Shown here one piece after another: positions 35,352 through 47,222 of a stretch of 64,000 bases of DNA. A model generated the notes under the pieces. The model made no database searches, was not told the DNA's origin, and saw only the letters and a program-made list of their open reading frames with translations. The stretch is from assembly GCA_009733575.1 (NCBI GenBank), contig ML769539.1, positions 12,812 through 76,811 of the forward strand, written 5' to 3'. The translations under genes were made by a program, and so were the position numbers. The stretch's first letter is position 1, and each line of letters begins with the position of its first letter. This DNA is from Gymnopus androsaceus JB14 (Eukaryota; Basidiomycota; Agaricomycetes; Agaricales; Omphalotaceae).

Positions 35352-36767
35352 ATGGTATGAGTTGGTACATTGATCCTTCTCCTGTTTCTAAGTCTTCTGT
35401 AGCATCACGTCAAGCGGGTCACGCAAACCAAAGGATGCTCTCGAAGCTAAGAAACTGAAGGAACAGTCAAAGATCCGCTGACTATCTTGCTTTAACCGAG
35501 GATGTTCTCAACAGAGTGCGTCCAACTTTACAGCTTCATTACTGTCAATCTATTGGACATAATTATCTGCTAGAAGAAACAGAAGGATTGGTCTCCAGAA
35601 GCGTTGCAAGCTACCACTCAGCTTCTACAAGTGAATCCCGAGTTCTACACGATATGGAATTACCGGCGGCACATCCTACTTAACGGTATATTTCCCACTA
35701 GGTAAATATCACTTTGCCGTACATGGCCTGCTCATAAACAATCTTATAGTACTCCTGAAGAAATTAAGGATCTACTCACCGATGACTTGTCACTGACCAT
35801 GGCCGCGCTAAAGGTTCACCCCAAAGTCTACTGGATCTGGAATCATCGCGGATGGTGTCTCAATAACGTTCCTAGTGGGCCTGGTACTGAAGATGAAGGG
35901 GATCCTCGCGGATGGGAGAAGGATCTGTGGAACAAGAGAGTTGTTTGTGGTTGAGAAGATGCTGGACGCAGACTCGAGAAACTGTAAGGCATTTTTCACG
36001 GTATTTTATCTTTTACTGACAATTATAGTCCTTGCTTGGAGCTACAGAAGAGTAGTGCTTGCTAGCATGCCCATCCCTCGACCAGAAACCTCAGAATTGG
36101 CTTACACCACTCGGAAGATTGAGGCTAACTTTTCGAATTTCAGTGCTTGGCACCAACGTTCAAAAGTACTCTTGTCACTGTGGTCCAAAGGAGAACTGGA
36201 TCCGAAAAATTCCAGAGAAGATGGTGCGTAACATATCCTTCCTGGTGAATATACTCTCTAACAACATTTTGAAGAATTTGATCTCGTCCACGACGCGATG
36301 TACACCGATCCGAAAGATCAAAGCGTCTGGATCTATCATCCGCTGGCTCGTTGGTTCAGGTCCGCCTGCTTTCTTCCATTATCTATCCAAAACTCACGAG
36401 ACATTCAAGGTGACGATAAAGAAATCCTTGAACGTGAAATAACAATCATACAGAGTCTTCTGGATGAAGAACCTGATAGTAAATGTATGCATCTCATTGC
36501 TTGTGGACTGTTAATATTTACTAATGTTTAATGCAGGGTGTATGGAGTCGTTGGTACACTACAAGTCGCTCTTGTTACGCAATCATAGTCTTTCCGCCAA
36601 TACCTCTACTTTGAGACGAGAATGTATTGCTCTTCTGAAACAGCTTCGCGAAGTAGATTCGGGTAGAAAAGCACGATACGATGAAATAGGTAAGTGATTG
36701 TCCCTGGCTTAGGTTGAGATCGTTATCTCATTTATACATTGCAGAGCTTGAATTAGCCAAGTCTTAA
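35352..36767 (+). CDS. BET4: Rab geranylgeranyltransferase subunit alpha
   Basis: Alpha subunit of the enzyme that attaches geranylgeranyl groups to Rab GTPases, cytosolic. The prenyltransferase alpha repeats are clear: NPEFYTIWNYRRHILLNG, HPKVYWIWNHRGWCLNNV, NFLAWSYRRVVLASMP, NFSAWHQRSKVLLSLW, DQSVWIYHPLARW. The family N terminus (MHHVKRV) requires an exon consisting only of the ATG at 35352-35354, followed by an intron GTATGA...TGTAG (35355-35402). Later introns are near 35515, 35700, 35982, 36227, 36358, 36484-36537 and 36690-36744. Three single extra bases, near 35425, 35476 and 35937, break the frame between perfectly conserved segments. The protein ends ELELAKS. Confidence 0.92.
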
Positions 36768-36926
36768 CGAAGCTGCAATAATAAAAACTTTGTTCAATCC
36801 AATTGCGAGAAAACAGATCGATTCATGATTTGGTTTTATACAAGATTATTTCATAGACAATCAAACAGCAGAGTGGTACAATGCGGCAAAGCCAGCTTAG
36901 TTCGACGTGAGCGTCGAGCGATGCGT

Positions 36927-37142
36927 TTAGCACTTGCATTCGCCGGGCTTGCAGGCGCAACTATTGTAAGTGTAAGTGATCCCTTATCGTTCGATGTAGA
37001 TATGTACTCACGAAGCACCACAGTTACAGCTATTGCTGCCACAGTTGGCTTGAGAGACAGGGGTGGTGGTAGCCTGCACATCGAGATAGATAGTCAGCAA
37101 TTGAACGAGAGGATCATCAAGAGAATAACGCACAGAGATCAT
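36927..37142 (-). CDS. Metallothionein, 34 aa
   Basis: Short gene in three exons: 37134-37142, 37012-37073 and 36927-36960. The introns are GTGCGT...TGCAG (60 bp) and GTGAGT...AATAG (51 bp), both in phase. The 34-residue product starts MISATTTPVSQANC and has seven Cys in C-x4-C-x-C-x3-C-x-C-x4-C-x-C spacing (CGSNSC, CNCGASC, CACKPGECKC). It has no aromatic residue, as expected for a fungal metallothionein that binds Cu(I), Zn or Cd in the cytosol. Such genes are usually metal-induced. I see no certain metal-response element upstream. The longer open frame on the opposite strand is a shadow. Confidence 0.85.
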
Positions 37143-38162
37143 TGTGATAAGCAGATTCAAATTGGTAGTGGTTGTAAAAATTGGTGGGCTGGGGTAAAAA
37201 GCAAATTCTTTTGCGTCCTTTATACTGGGCGAAGGTTATTTGTCTTTGTTATAGTTTCCGTTATCATCCACAAAATCGCGCATGACAATAGTTTCCAAAT
37301 CCATCGTCCCACCATCCTGGTGCATCCACTAAATCGCGCATGCCGGTTACACAGCTTTGCCATCGAGGGCCAAATCATCCTTCTATTCAGAATTTCTGCC
37401 GTCGTTCAATTCCTGACCCTGTGGAGCTCTCTCCAGTATAACTTCCTTTGGAAACGAGCAGACGCTGCTACTATAGCTCCAGGTAATTACTTGACGAGCT
37501 TACCCATGACCTCAACATAGATTCAATATAATTCCTCCATCTATCAACCTACTTTTGACCTAACTCACTTCGCCCTTACTATTCCCCAACAGGTCTAGTT
37601 TTCTCCAGACTCAGGAGGCAGTTGAGGAACAAACGACATGCTCATCAAGAATGAGACCAATTCTGCGTGGTACGTGGTACATATGATACACCATTTGCTA
37701 CGTAGAACTAAATGCCCGGCAAGGCTTTAGGGGGGTGTATCTCCGATTTCTAATTCTGGAGAAGCTAGAAGCTCGTCTTTATCGCCCCCTTGGAACAGAA
37801 GTCGATCCATCAAACGTTTGGACTCTCTATTGGTCGCAAAATTGCTCGCTGAACCTTCCGGCTGGACCATCCGGTTTACTGTTGACTTAGCGATTGGACG
37901 TGACGAAAGACAAGGCTTATATAATAGAGCGTATTAGTTGCGTGTCTCAAAACGATTTTAGTTAAGACGCTGAGCCTTACGTTTGCCTGTCGGGAAGAAT
38001 CTTCACACTCCAGCGGTTGTCTTTTTTAAGTTTATGTTTGAGATACTTACGCTCTAATGAGTCACTTATAAATCCCGTGTGTATGAGTCAGCGCGTCCCG
38101 CGACTTGCTTCCGCCGGTTACGCTTTGGCTCTGCTTCTCTACCGTTAACGCTGTTTTCTGTT
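37143..38162. other. Divergent region between metallothionein and F-box gene
   Basis: 1.0 kb holding the metallothionein promoter (left part, minus) and the F-box promoter (right). No gene is seen. A short exact pair, 'aaatcgcgcatg' at about 37271 and 37330, is the only repeat noticed. Confidence 0.5.
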
Positions 38163-39917
38163 ATGGCCCAACGCTGCTCTACTGCCATTAAAGGCACTCA
38201 TGAAGCTTCAACTTCCTTGACCATCTTAAATCGCCGGCACACGAGGAATGAAGACCAGGATGATGACTTGACCGATAAAGATGAACCAGAACGTCTTCGA
38301 AAACGAGGTAGAAAGAGCCCTGAGATAGCGTCCTCATCAACAAGGAAAGCTGTCGATTGGAAGACAGACAATCGGTCTGCCGAATCCAAGAAGAAGAAGC
38401 AACGGATCCCCGAGCAGTTTAGGAAAGTCCGTGGAAAATTGGGCATGCTGGAGAGACTGGCGAAGGACGTCCCATTAGATGTTGTTATCGAGGTGTGTAT
38501 TATCAACCATCGATCGTGTCCCGCAATACTTATAAGTATATAGATCTTTTGTTACCTTGACCCAGGTGATCTTATTCGACTCGCTCGTACCTCTAAAGAC
38601 CTTCGAGGTATTTTAATGAGCAAAACTTGGGAGAGCGTTTGGCGTATCGCTCGAGAAAATGTTCAAGATCTGCCGCCTCTTCCACCTGATTTGAATGAGC
38701 CACAATATGCTCGTCTTCTCTACGAGTCCTATTGTCATGTAAGTACGGTTCCAGGTGATACCACCAAATCTTAAATTTCACTGTTCGACCAGGTTTGCCT
38801 CAAAGGAAATTGTGATATTATACTCTGGTTGTTTCGTATGAGGTGTTGTAAGAAATGCGGGGTTGAAACGTCCGTGCCTGTTAACTTGTTTTTCACAATT
38901 TGGTTAGCACTCATTGACATCTTCAGGTTACCTCCATACGAGGACCTTATAAACAGCCAGCCTATGGAATATCGTCACCGTGGTATTCTACCATCAGAGT
39001 GGCTCCCTGGAAATTGTCAGCTAAGGTATCACTCTTTTGTCGAGCACATCGACTGAAACTTTGCTAGCAAGCTACCACAATCATCGTGTCGGTAATACTA
39101 AAATAGCAGAACAGTTCAAGGCAGAGTATACAGCACTTCAGACTCTAGAGGATCGCAGAAACTGGATTTCTGGTAAGACACAATGCTTCCGGGAATTGGC
39201 CAGGGTGAGAATAGTTAATTTGATTCGAGTTATGTATGCATGATATCCATAGCTTGGTTTTAGCATGGCCGTCTTTGTGAGGAGTGGCATGAAACCCAGT
39301 TGGAAAAGCGTGCTAACGAAGTGGACAATGTGCGCCAGAAAAGGTTAGAAGCGTAAGTATGACTTTTAGGAGTGTCACCATCCTGAGCCATAATTCATTC
39401 AATCACTTGAAGGATCCTTGAACGATTGGGAGAAATCGGATGGCGCGAGGAGGCAGAGCACATGCTTAATAAGTTCAAGGACCATAAATTGGTTAAGCAG
39501 CCAAAGAAGTTAACAGATCACAGTATGGTCTTCTTCTTTTTTGTTTTAATGACTGAAACTAACCCTTAAGTTACTATTCAAGGCTGGAACGGCATCAAAG
39601 TCGAACTAGTGAAAATGCTATCCAATCACAAGGAAAATCGTCTCCGCAATGAGCAGAGATATCCTGGGTCTAGTTTGGAGTCATGGTCGATATTGGCAGG
39701 TTGAGGAGCTGATTTTATATATGCACATCCAATCTATCTATCTATCTCATAATGTACTTTAGTAACTTATTATTTAGAACAAAGAACGATTCTTCACGTC
39801 GCTCCGAGCAACGTTCCAGACCAAACGCGAAACTCCAGGGGCCGCAGAGGTGTAACAGTACTAGTGGAGGAAGTAATCAAAGATATTTTTTCGACAAACG
39901 ACTGGAATCATCTGTAA
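38163..39917 (+). CDS. F-box domain protein
   Basis: About seven exons. The N terminus is Ser/Arg/Lys-rich and carries a nuclear-localisation-like run (RKRGRKSP, then ESKKKKQRIPEQFRK). The F-box follows across the intron at 38493-38563: LAKDVPLDVVIE, VILIFCYLDPGDLIRLARTS-like, KDLRGILMSKTWESVWRIAR. Then come LPPLPPDLNEPQYARLLYES and a Cys cluster (HVCLKGNC, RCCKKCG) seen in many basidiomycete F-box proteins. The C-terminal half is helical, with HNKLEKRANEVDNVRQKR-like segments, and ends VIKDIFSTNDWNHL. It would be a substrate receptor of an SCF ubiquitin ligase; the target is unknown. Frame is lost between about 39030 and 39200, so one junction there is unresolved. Confidence 0.8.
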
Positions 39918-40905
39918 GCAACGAAATCTGAACAACAGGAAAAACATACTGCTTCTAGTGGTCCTCGTACAACGAAAGTCATTTGATTCATATTTGGAAA
40001 GCTCTGTACAATTTCTGGGATGAGACTGCGCAGCTGGTTGCTATCGCATGGTGTCTGCAAGATACAGACGAACTTCCCCGACATCAGAACAATCTGTTTC
40101 ATTGTCAATGTAAGACATGAAACCCTGCTCTGGCGAGAGTGCACCGGGGAAGATGATTAGGACGTCGGACAGCACCAAGTAACAATAGGCAAAAATAACC
40201 AGTGCTGGATGTGCTCTAGCAATTCTCACCGTAGCATCAACCAGACTGTCAAGATCGCCTGTGCGTGTAACGGTCAGGATTCGAAGGGAATCGGAATGAG
40301 CCTCGGTCACAGCGGGAAGACCAATAACAGCGGGAAGATTGCCTTGTAGCCTGCAGTACAATCGGTGTAATCTGAAGTGTCTTTCCCTATGCCAAAGAGC
40401 GGATAAGCAAGCAACATCAAAAGAGAAGGAACAAGAACAAAACTTGACATTCAACAGCTTCTGTATCGCATCTGCAGTGTATCTATCAGTAGAAGCCACA
40501 TCCAAACGCAACTCCTTCAGAGCGTATAACTTGGAAAAAGCATTATATAGCGGTTCAGCAATATGGGACGTTTCCCGTAAATTGGAAACAGTACTACGAT
40601 GAGTAGCGCAGTGTCAACGAGCGCACCCATCCAGCTTGAACCGAATCTGATATCCAAGCTTTGAGAGCATTGCTCAAGACTCGGTCCTGAGGGTCAAGAT
40701 GCACGAAGATGTGCCTGTATAGAGCAACCTCCGACTCAGCCTGAAACAGTTTGCTCACAAGAGCCAGGCTTCTCAGTGTAGTAGGTGTGCACAAGTCGAT
40801 GATCTGGCGCTTCAATTCCAATGGAAGATACTAAAAGACACCAAATGAACAAAATAATCGGTTAATCGCTTTGAAAAGGCTTACTGCAGGCTGGTTTCCA
40901 GTCAT
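39908..40905 (-). CDS. F-box-like protein, short
   Basis: The ATG at 40903-40905 starts MTGNQPA, followed by a 65 bp intron. The second exon then reads YLPLELKRQIIDLCTPTTLR, SLALVSKLFQAESEVALYRH and IFVHLDPQDR, which is the F-box and linker pattern of basidiomycete F-box/LRR proteins. A later exon (40041-40511) gives LRLDVASTDRYTADAIQKLL and hydrophobic repeats. Near 40050 the frame stops (ADTMR), but the neighbouring frame continues FPNMNQMTFVVRGPLEA to a stop at 39908-39910. The 3' end is therefore uncertain, and it overlaps the last codons of the convergent F-box gene. It probably acts as an SCF adaptor. Confidence 0.68.
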
Positions 40906-40988
40906 GACGCGTCAAAGAGTTGATGGTGAGAACCGCACTCGAAACGCCTTCGTTTTCAAAAATCACCACCTCTTTCTTCTGAACATCC
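40906..40988. promoter_or_regulatory. 83 bp divergent gap between F-box and WD40 genes
   Basis: Only 83 bp separate the two opposite start codons. A shared bidirectional promoter is inferred; no motif is certain. Confidence 0.5.
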
Positions 40989-42531
40989 ATGGCCAGTGCA
41001 GAAAAATCCGGAGCCGAATATTTGATCTCCGAAAATCAGCTTATAATCGCAGAAGTTTGTGTCTTCGCCCTCATTTTCGATGTTCACGAACCATCCTTTC
41101 TCCTCAGTCTCGGCGAAAAAAGTCGGAAAGGCTAAAAAGTGTTGGAGAACCTTTGCAGCTTCCAGGGAAGGCTTTAGCGATTGAGATATTGGAGAACGAC
41201 GCCTGGGTTGCTGAGAATACGACGGTCGCGAGAAAAATTGACTTGGTAGTGAGTGATGAACAGATCTTGGTCATTCGACGCGCTGACTGATCTCGTTGAG
41301 AACAGTCGGGCCACACTACCAAAATTTATCGAGGTCATCGAGCACCGGTTTCAGCCCTCACTCTATGGGACACGGATTCAAGCAGGATCCTAATTACAGG
41401 CTCCTGGGACAAGGTAGATAATACGCGCCATGTCAATGTCCAACGAGATTTGACTCGATCGGCCATAGACCATCAATTTATGGGACGCAGAGGTATGTTT
41501 CCCATGGTTGTGCAGTTCCGCTGCTCATCACTCAGTTAGACCAAAGAGCTTATCTCTTCCACCGACGCTCACGAGGATTTTGTCAAGAGTTTGTTGGTCA
41601 TTCCATCGGTCAAGCTCTTGGTCTCTGGAAGCTCGGATAAACTCATTAGATTCTGGTAAGATTTCAGTTGCCTCATTGCGCATGGGCAATATTAATCATC
41701 TTCAGGAACTTGTCCACGGAACACAAACCTTTGCAGAGCGCAGGCTCACTCTCTTCTCATACCCGTCCGGTCGAATGTTTAGCTGGCCAAGTATTACCTG
41801 ATGGCACTGTGGAACTCTGCACTGGCGATACGATGGGCATCATACGATTATGGACTTTGGTCAATCGTGACCGGCGCTGGACTTGTTCTCTGAAATCGGA
41901 ATTCAACCATCATCGCACCAAGATTTCTGACCTTTATCTTGGTTCTGGGCAGTTGTGGACCGGTGGGAGATCTTCTTTTTACAAATTTCAGCCATCCTGA
42001 CTTGTCGTTCAGCCTCCGATGATGAAACAGTACAAGTTCGAGACTTGATTGAAACAGAAAACAAGACTCCTCCTCCGATAACTCACTCTAAAGCTGTCCG
42101 ATGCCTTCTGCCGCTCTTCCTAACCGAATTGCAGGAGCCATACCTCATTACTGGCTCGGGCGACTTTCTTCGGGTTTATGATGTTTCATCTGTTGCAGAA
42201 CCAGAGCTCTTAAACGAAATCGACGCTCACTGGCACGATGTTACGCACCTCCGACTGTGGATGCGTCAAGCGGTAACAAAGAACAACCAAAAGACAGTGG
42301 AGCCCTGGATCGTCAGTACCAGTCTAGATGCCACTATAAAAAGATGGAGACTGAGTGGTACGTAGTTCTTTTCCATCATCTATTTCGCTGTAATCATTTG
42401 CTTCAGAGCTACTCGTACCACAACCCAAGCCTAAAGTAACGGAACCTCCGGTCATAGTACCTCCTCCACAAAACACAGCGTTGACTCTTGAGGAAGAGCA
42501 AGAGCTTGATGATCTGCTCGACTCGGATTGA
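40989..42531 (+). CDS. WD40 repeat protein
   Basis: The first exon starts MASAEKSGAEYLISENQLII. Introns follow at about 41055-41106, 41244-41308, 41413, 41494, 41657-41704, a region near 41965-42008, and 42360-42406. WD40 blades are clear: GHTTKIYRGHRAPVSAL with ILITGSWDK, LLVSGSSDKLIRFW, LSSHTRPVECLAGQVLPDGT with GIIRLW, ASDDETVQVRDL, YLITGSGDFLRVYDV, IDAHWHDVTHLRLW with STSLDATIKRW. The C terminus is a short acidic tail (LTLEEEQELDDLLDSD) typical of fungal members of this group. It would be a scaffold; the partner complex is not known. The frame and length suggest a complete single propeller. Confidence 0.82.
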
Positions 42532-42605
42532 GGATATAACTGTAGTTTCGTAACCAAATATACATGCTTTATATGATGTCAAAGCGTTAGTTATCATAGG
42601 GCTCA

Positions 42606-45319
42606 TCACAGAGCTTCCACCTCTCCACTCTCTTTCACGGCGACTTTGATCCTTCGAATGCTTTCTTTCGCAGGCCATGACGCATTGAAAACTTCGTCCA
42701 ACTCCTCTAGCGTCCTCCCGCGCTAAATGGGACATGTGAATCTTGTAAGTTTGGCACAATCGCAGTAAGACGTACCGTTTCAACACCAAACAGGAACCAC
42801 AACCCCGAGGCAACCAAATTCCATCCTACGAATACAAAGTAGTACTTCCACCCTAGTTTTCCGAGCCCGACGCTGTTGGCAAAAGTGTTGATAAAGCCAG
42901 CAATATTCGATATGAGGATATGAACTGCCATTCCCTTTCCCCGCATATCTTGATTCATAACTCTATATTTATGTGAGTAAAGCGGAGAGATCGTGCAAAA
43001 TAGAGCATACTCGGCACAGTATAAAGCTTGTAGCGGTGTATACGTGAAGCTATAAGCAATTCCAAAGAGAAATATGAATGTGATCGAGGCATGAGCCCCA
43101 TTGATATTGGTGTTTCCGGCTTGTCCGTCTGTGGGACGTTAGATTGAGAGATACCTACACCGCTGAAAGGAGCCTACACTTGGAAGACAAGGCCGCGACA
43201 ATAGCTAACAGACATGCAAGGATAAAACTCCCGAGATAAAGTCTTCGGCGCCGACCAATCTTGTCTGTTACCGCCGCGCCCTTCACGCCCATTATCAGCC
43301 ATCTTAACTGATGAAAACCAGATGATAGTAAGCTCACCGAAAAAGCACCGAATGCGGAGAGAATTGAGTTCGCAAAGTTGCTAGAAAAAGGTGGATTTGA
43401 GAACTAAAATCACCAGATCAAGAGAACGAGACTGCGTACTACACAAGCTGGCGTTGCTTGGAAGTTACTCCAGCGTTCTCAAAAATTGCCGGGAGGAAAT
43501 AAGTGACGAGACCATTTCCTGCGAGCTGTCCATTGACCTGTGGACACGTTGAAACCTTCGGGCGCACCCATATTTAACTCTGTCTACTTACACACTTTAA
43601 TAGTAGAGAATTCAGCGCTTATATTCTTCTAAGTATCAAATCGAGAACAGCGTACCATTAGCGAAAGGCATAACATCCGCCATCCTGTTGAGGAGATTAT
43701 TAGATTATGGTTGGCATAGAGGAGATTAATCTTGCATACTCCTGTTCTTGGTGCTAAACAAAGGTCGATAATCCCAGAACTACGATAGTGTCACATCCAA
43801 ATTTCCAGATATCTGAACAGAGGAAAGGCGTACCGCTTCTGATTTCTTGGCTTGAATAGACTCTCGGAATTCTTCCAATTGCAGCTGTACTCGAAGGTTA
43901 CATTACAGGCCATTTGTTGTAAGAAGGCAGACGTACTTCGATAACGGGATTCGTTTGGCCGTCGTCGCTGTGATATTCAATCAAAATTCCTCTTGCCTTG
44001 TCGAATTTGCCTTTTTGTATGAGCTGAAACCGAGGAAGACAAATCAGCAGCGAGAAGACAAAGAAAACAAATGCCTCTCACCCATCGCGGGGATTCTGGC
44101 AAGAACCATACGAAACAGATTACAATGATCTAAATATCTTGAAGATCAATAGTCATTCATTCAAATACGAGAACGAAATAATATACCGGAGGGATGACTT
44201 GCAGCATCAAAGGAAGTCTAAATACTTCAGGATCAATGGTCATACAAATGCGAGAATAAAATACTATACCGCCAAGCCCAAGTGGAGTTCATCTTTACCG
44301 TTCCGACCATCGCACCCGTTGCAGGGATACTCCCAATGAAGAAGCAGCTATTAGGACGACACAAATAAGTTGATATTTAGATGACAGAAGAAGCGTAGTA
44401 TACGAGTTGTAGAACGCCCCCAGTCTTCCTCGCCATTGCGGCGGGGCCAACTCAGTGATCCAGGTTGGTGCAGCTGTGGTTGAGATTGCAATGCCGAAAC
44501 CCAAGATGAACTTGAAAATGTCGCTGAGTTGGGCTGGAGGCTGAGTGCTGTGAAATACTCACCCGACCGCCCATAAAGGCATCGATACTATGAGCAGAAA
44601 CAATTACAGCAGCTCCAATTAGAATAAAGATCCCGCCCTGTCAAGCCATCCTCGTCATTCGTCGAAGCTCGATATGATTATGCTAAACCTGACTCACCGA
44701 GAACATGCCACCTCTTCGTCCGAACTGAATGAGGAAGAGTTAGTTAAGCGATAAATGAGCGGCGTGGTGTTAAACTTGCAAAATCAATGACAGGACCTGC
44801 GAAAAAGGATCCTACACAATTTCCGACGATGCTAGAAGATCCGATAAGATGCTTCCAAGAACGAAGAGGCGAAAGCCCGTACTATATCATGAATACTATG
44901 CCTGTTGAGCTACCGAGACCGCTATAGTGGAACTATCGTGATATTCAGCACGAATGGTATCTATTCGGTGCAACCATCGACATACATAGTTGAGATATTG
45001 GTCCATTGCATTGATTCCACTCATCAAACTGCCGTCAAAGCCCGATGAGACAGCGTTGAGAAAGCCAACCATTACAACTAAGTAAAGCTGAACTGGATGT
45101 TAATATGCAGCTTCAAGTAAATGTATAGTTGTAACGCACCTTGAAAGCCCGCCGACTCCATGGATTGAGCGACGTATTAATGACAGCCTTCTCGTACCGA
45201 GTGTTGTATACCTCTTCTATCAACACTGGGGCGTCATTAACGGAGGGAGACCCAACCGAGGTGAGTTTCAGATCATCGATTGAGCTTCTGGGATATTCCA
45301 ATCCTCGTTCGCCTGACAT
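42606..45319 (-). CDS. MFS sugar transporter
   Basis: Multi-exon plasma-membrane hexose or disaccharide permease of the major facilitator superfamily. The ATG at 45317-45319 starts MSGERGLEYP, then a cytoplasmic tail NPWSRRAFK and helix 1 LYLVVMVGFLNAVSSGFDGS. Signatures are FGRRGGMF after helix 2, GGRVSILFKFILGFGIAIST, APTWITELAPPQWRGRLGAF (the PESP-type region) and, in the second half, GVKGAAVTDKIGRRRRLYLG. The last exon reads TLEELDEVFNASWPAKESIR. The FNASW tail and the NPW N terminus resemble lactose-permease-like fungal sugar transporters. A local duplication, with 'gatcaatagtcattcattc' near 44145 and 'aggatcaatggtcatacaaatg' near 44230, lies in an intronic or junction part. Confidence 0.88.
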
Positions 45320-46208
45320 GACGATGGGCTGGCTCAGAGTTGGTTGGAGGGGGGTGTTAAGCCTAGACAGCGTCAATAGGGTTTATCCTACATATCACCT
45401 GGACGCAAAACCCACGATAGGTTATCCGCGTCTTGAGTAGTGGAGATTGATAAGAACTGTATTGCGCCGGGATGCGTCTTCTGATATGGAAGGAGGCAGG
45501 CTATTACTGTTGGAGGTCGCCGCGGATTGGTGAAGCCGAAGGTTGATAACCTTTGATTCAAGAAGATTACTTTTCGCGAACTTAGAGAAGGAAGTAAAAA
45601 ATGAGGGCTGATCCACTCTGACTTTACTAGCAAGCGTGTCTAATAGCGCGTATAACCATTCCAGTGCTATTGGACGCGTTGAACGTTGGTTTCTGGATGC
45701 TTGACGCGTCGGGGATTCGAAGCTAGCGGTTCGTAGGATAGAGTACGGCGCTTACTATGAGCACAGCCATCAAGGGGGGTCCGGCATTCGAAGCGCTGAG
45801 ATCGTGTGGTTTGTTTGCTCGTGTGGTCAATTGGGCGCTCAAACTTTCATACAGGGAAAAGGGTAATCTGAAATCAACTTTTTCCTCGCTATAGATACAA
45901 GAAATCTGAATAGACAAATATCTTTTAACGTACTTTAAGCCGGAATGGGCCAAGCTCATACAAAAATTGAGCCGTATTTGAAAGAATCGCAAGTAAAATA
46001 ACAATTTCTTGAAAGTTCACGTGGTAACTGAATGTGTACCATATTGAAGCGCCCATACTTTCGCCTCACTCGTTCATCGCGTCAACACGAATCTTTATTC
46101 CAGTAAGTCCTCATTCCCATTCAGACGGATTCAAAAACTAAATTATGTCTCTTATAGTGCTAAAATCAATATAATTAAGGCCCAAAATAATACCGGCACA
46201 ACTTGAAT
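45320..46208. other. Divergent region, MFS transporter / Cys-rich protein
   Basis: 889 bp between two outward starts. Several unsupported open frames exist; no motif or repeat stands out. It presumably holds both promoters. Confidence 0.5.
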
Positions 46209-47222
46209 ATGGATGCTTTGGGACTGTACGGCTCGGACGATGTTCAGATGGATTTGGATGAAGTTGGGGATGGCATGGATGATCCTTTCACTGCTATAGA
46301 CTCCGCACCTGGTCCTCCGAGCTTTACTCCTTCCCACAATTACAATGAAATGGATACAGATGATCCAATTGACTTGCTCTCGCATCATTCTAGCAACCTT
46401 TCCTGGAGGGATCCGGAGCCTCCAAGTCCCGTCGAATTTTATCGTTCTCTTTCTCAGTTCATTCCTCATAAATCTTCATACGAAATGCCGCCGCCTTCAC
46501 CATCTTTTACACCCAGTCATTCTCTCAGCCCCAGTGAATCTAAAAACACTCGAAAATGCGATCTCTGTGGTTCCGAAGTTCATATTGATACCATGACTCC
46601 AATGGAAGGTCATAGTCGTGGCCATACTAGTCGCCACATATGCATCGTGATGCTATGTAACAGGATACAAGAACAAGATCTCATTGAGGAAGTAAGTTTG
46701 CGAACCAGCTTATAGTTCTTTGTCGTTTTGACATTCATGCTTCAGATTGATACAGATAATCCATGTGGCTTCTGTGGCTCAAAGGATTGTACCACCGAAC
46801 TCAAGATTACCAATGTGAAGAAGGGCACCCAAAAGGTCAAATCAAATTGCTTCTGGTACCACAACTTCCAATACAAAGCTGCGCTGAAACCAACCAAACG
46901 AAACCCATCAACAAACGTCCCTGTCATCTGCACGTTATGCGAACCCAAGCTGAAAAATAACACAACGTATGCGGCAATCTGGAAGTATAATATTCCACGA
47001 CATATTCAAATTCATCATTCGACTCTTTGGGACAACAATCTTGGTCAAATCGTTCAGAATCCTGTACACAAGGGCCTGTGGGAGGACATGGCGGTCCCGC
47101 AGACAGAGATTGACGCAATGGTTAGTTGGGCAGAAGCAAGGGCGGAGAAACGACCTGCATCCCGTTTAGAAGACAACAGTAAGCGTGGCCGCGCTGTACC
47201 GATCCTTCCTACCAACCCTTAG
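46209..47222 (+). CDS. Cys/His-rich protein of unknown function
   Basis: Two exons, 46209-46691 and 46746-47222, give 319 residues. The N-terminal 115 residues are acidic and Ser/Pro-rich (PPSPSFTPSHSLSPSESK). From residue about 118 paired Cys motifs follow: CDLCGSEVHIDTM with GHTSRHIC, CGFCGSKDC, then VICTLCEPKLKNN and KYNIPRHIQIHH. The last looks like the His side of a zinc finger. The C terminus is basic (KRGRAVPILPTNP). It resembles a zinc-binding, possibly DNA-binding protein of a kind expanded in some Agaricomycetes, but I cannot assign a named family. A second possibility is a domesticated transposon-derived finger protein. Confidence 0.7.

Noticed and set aside
36825..37520. 231-codon open frame on the plus strand
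   Set aside because: It runs antisense through the three metallothionein exons, has no domain, and lacks intron signals of its own. The minus-strand Cys-rich gene explains the region.
45388..45633. Open frames upstream of the MFS start
   Set aside because: They begin at non-ATG codons, have no conservation signal and lie in the divergent promoter region.
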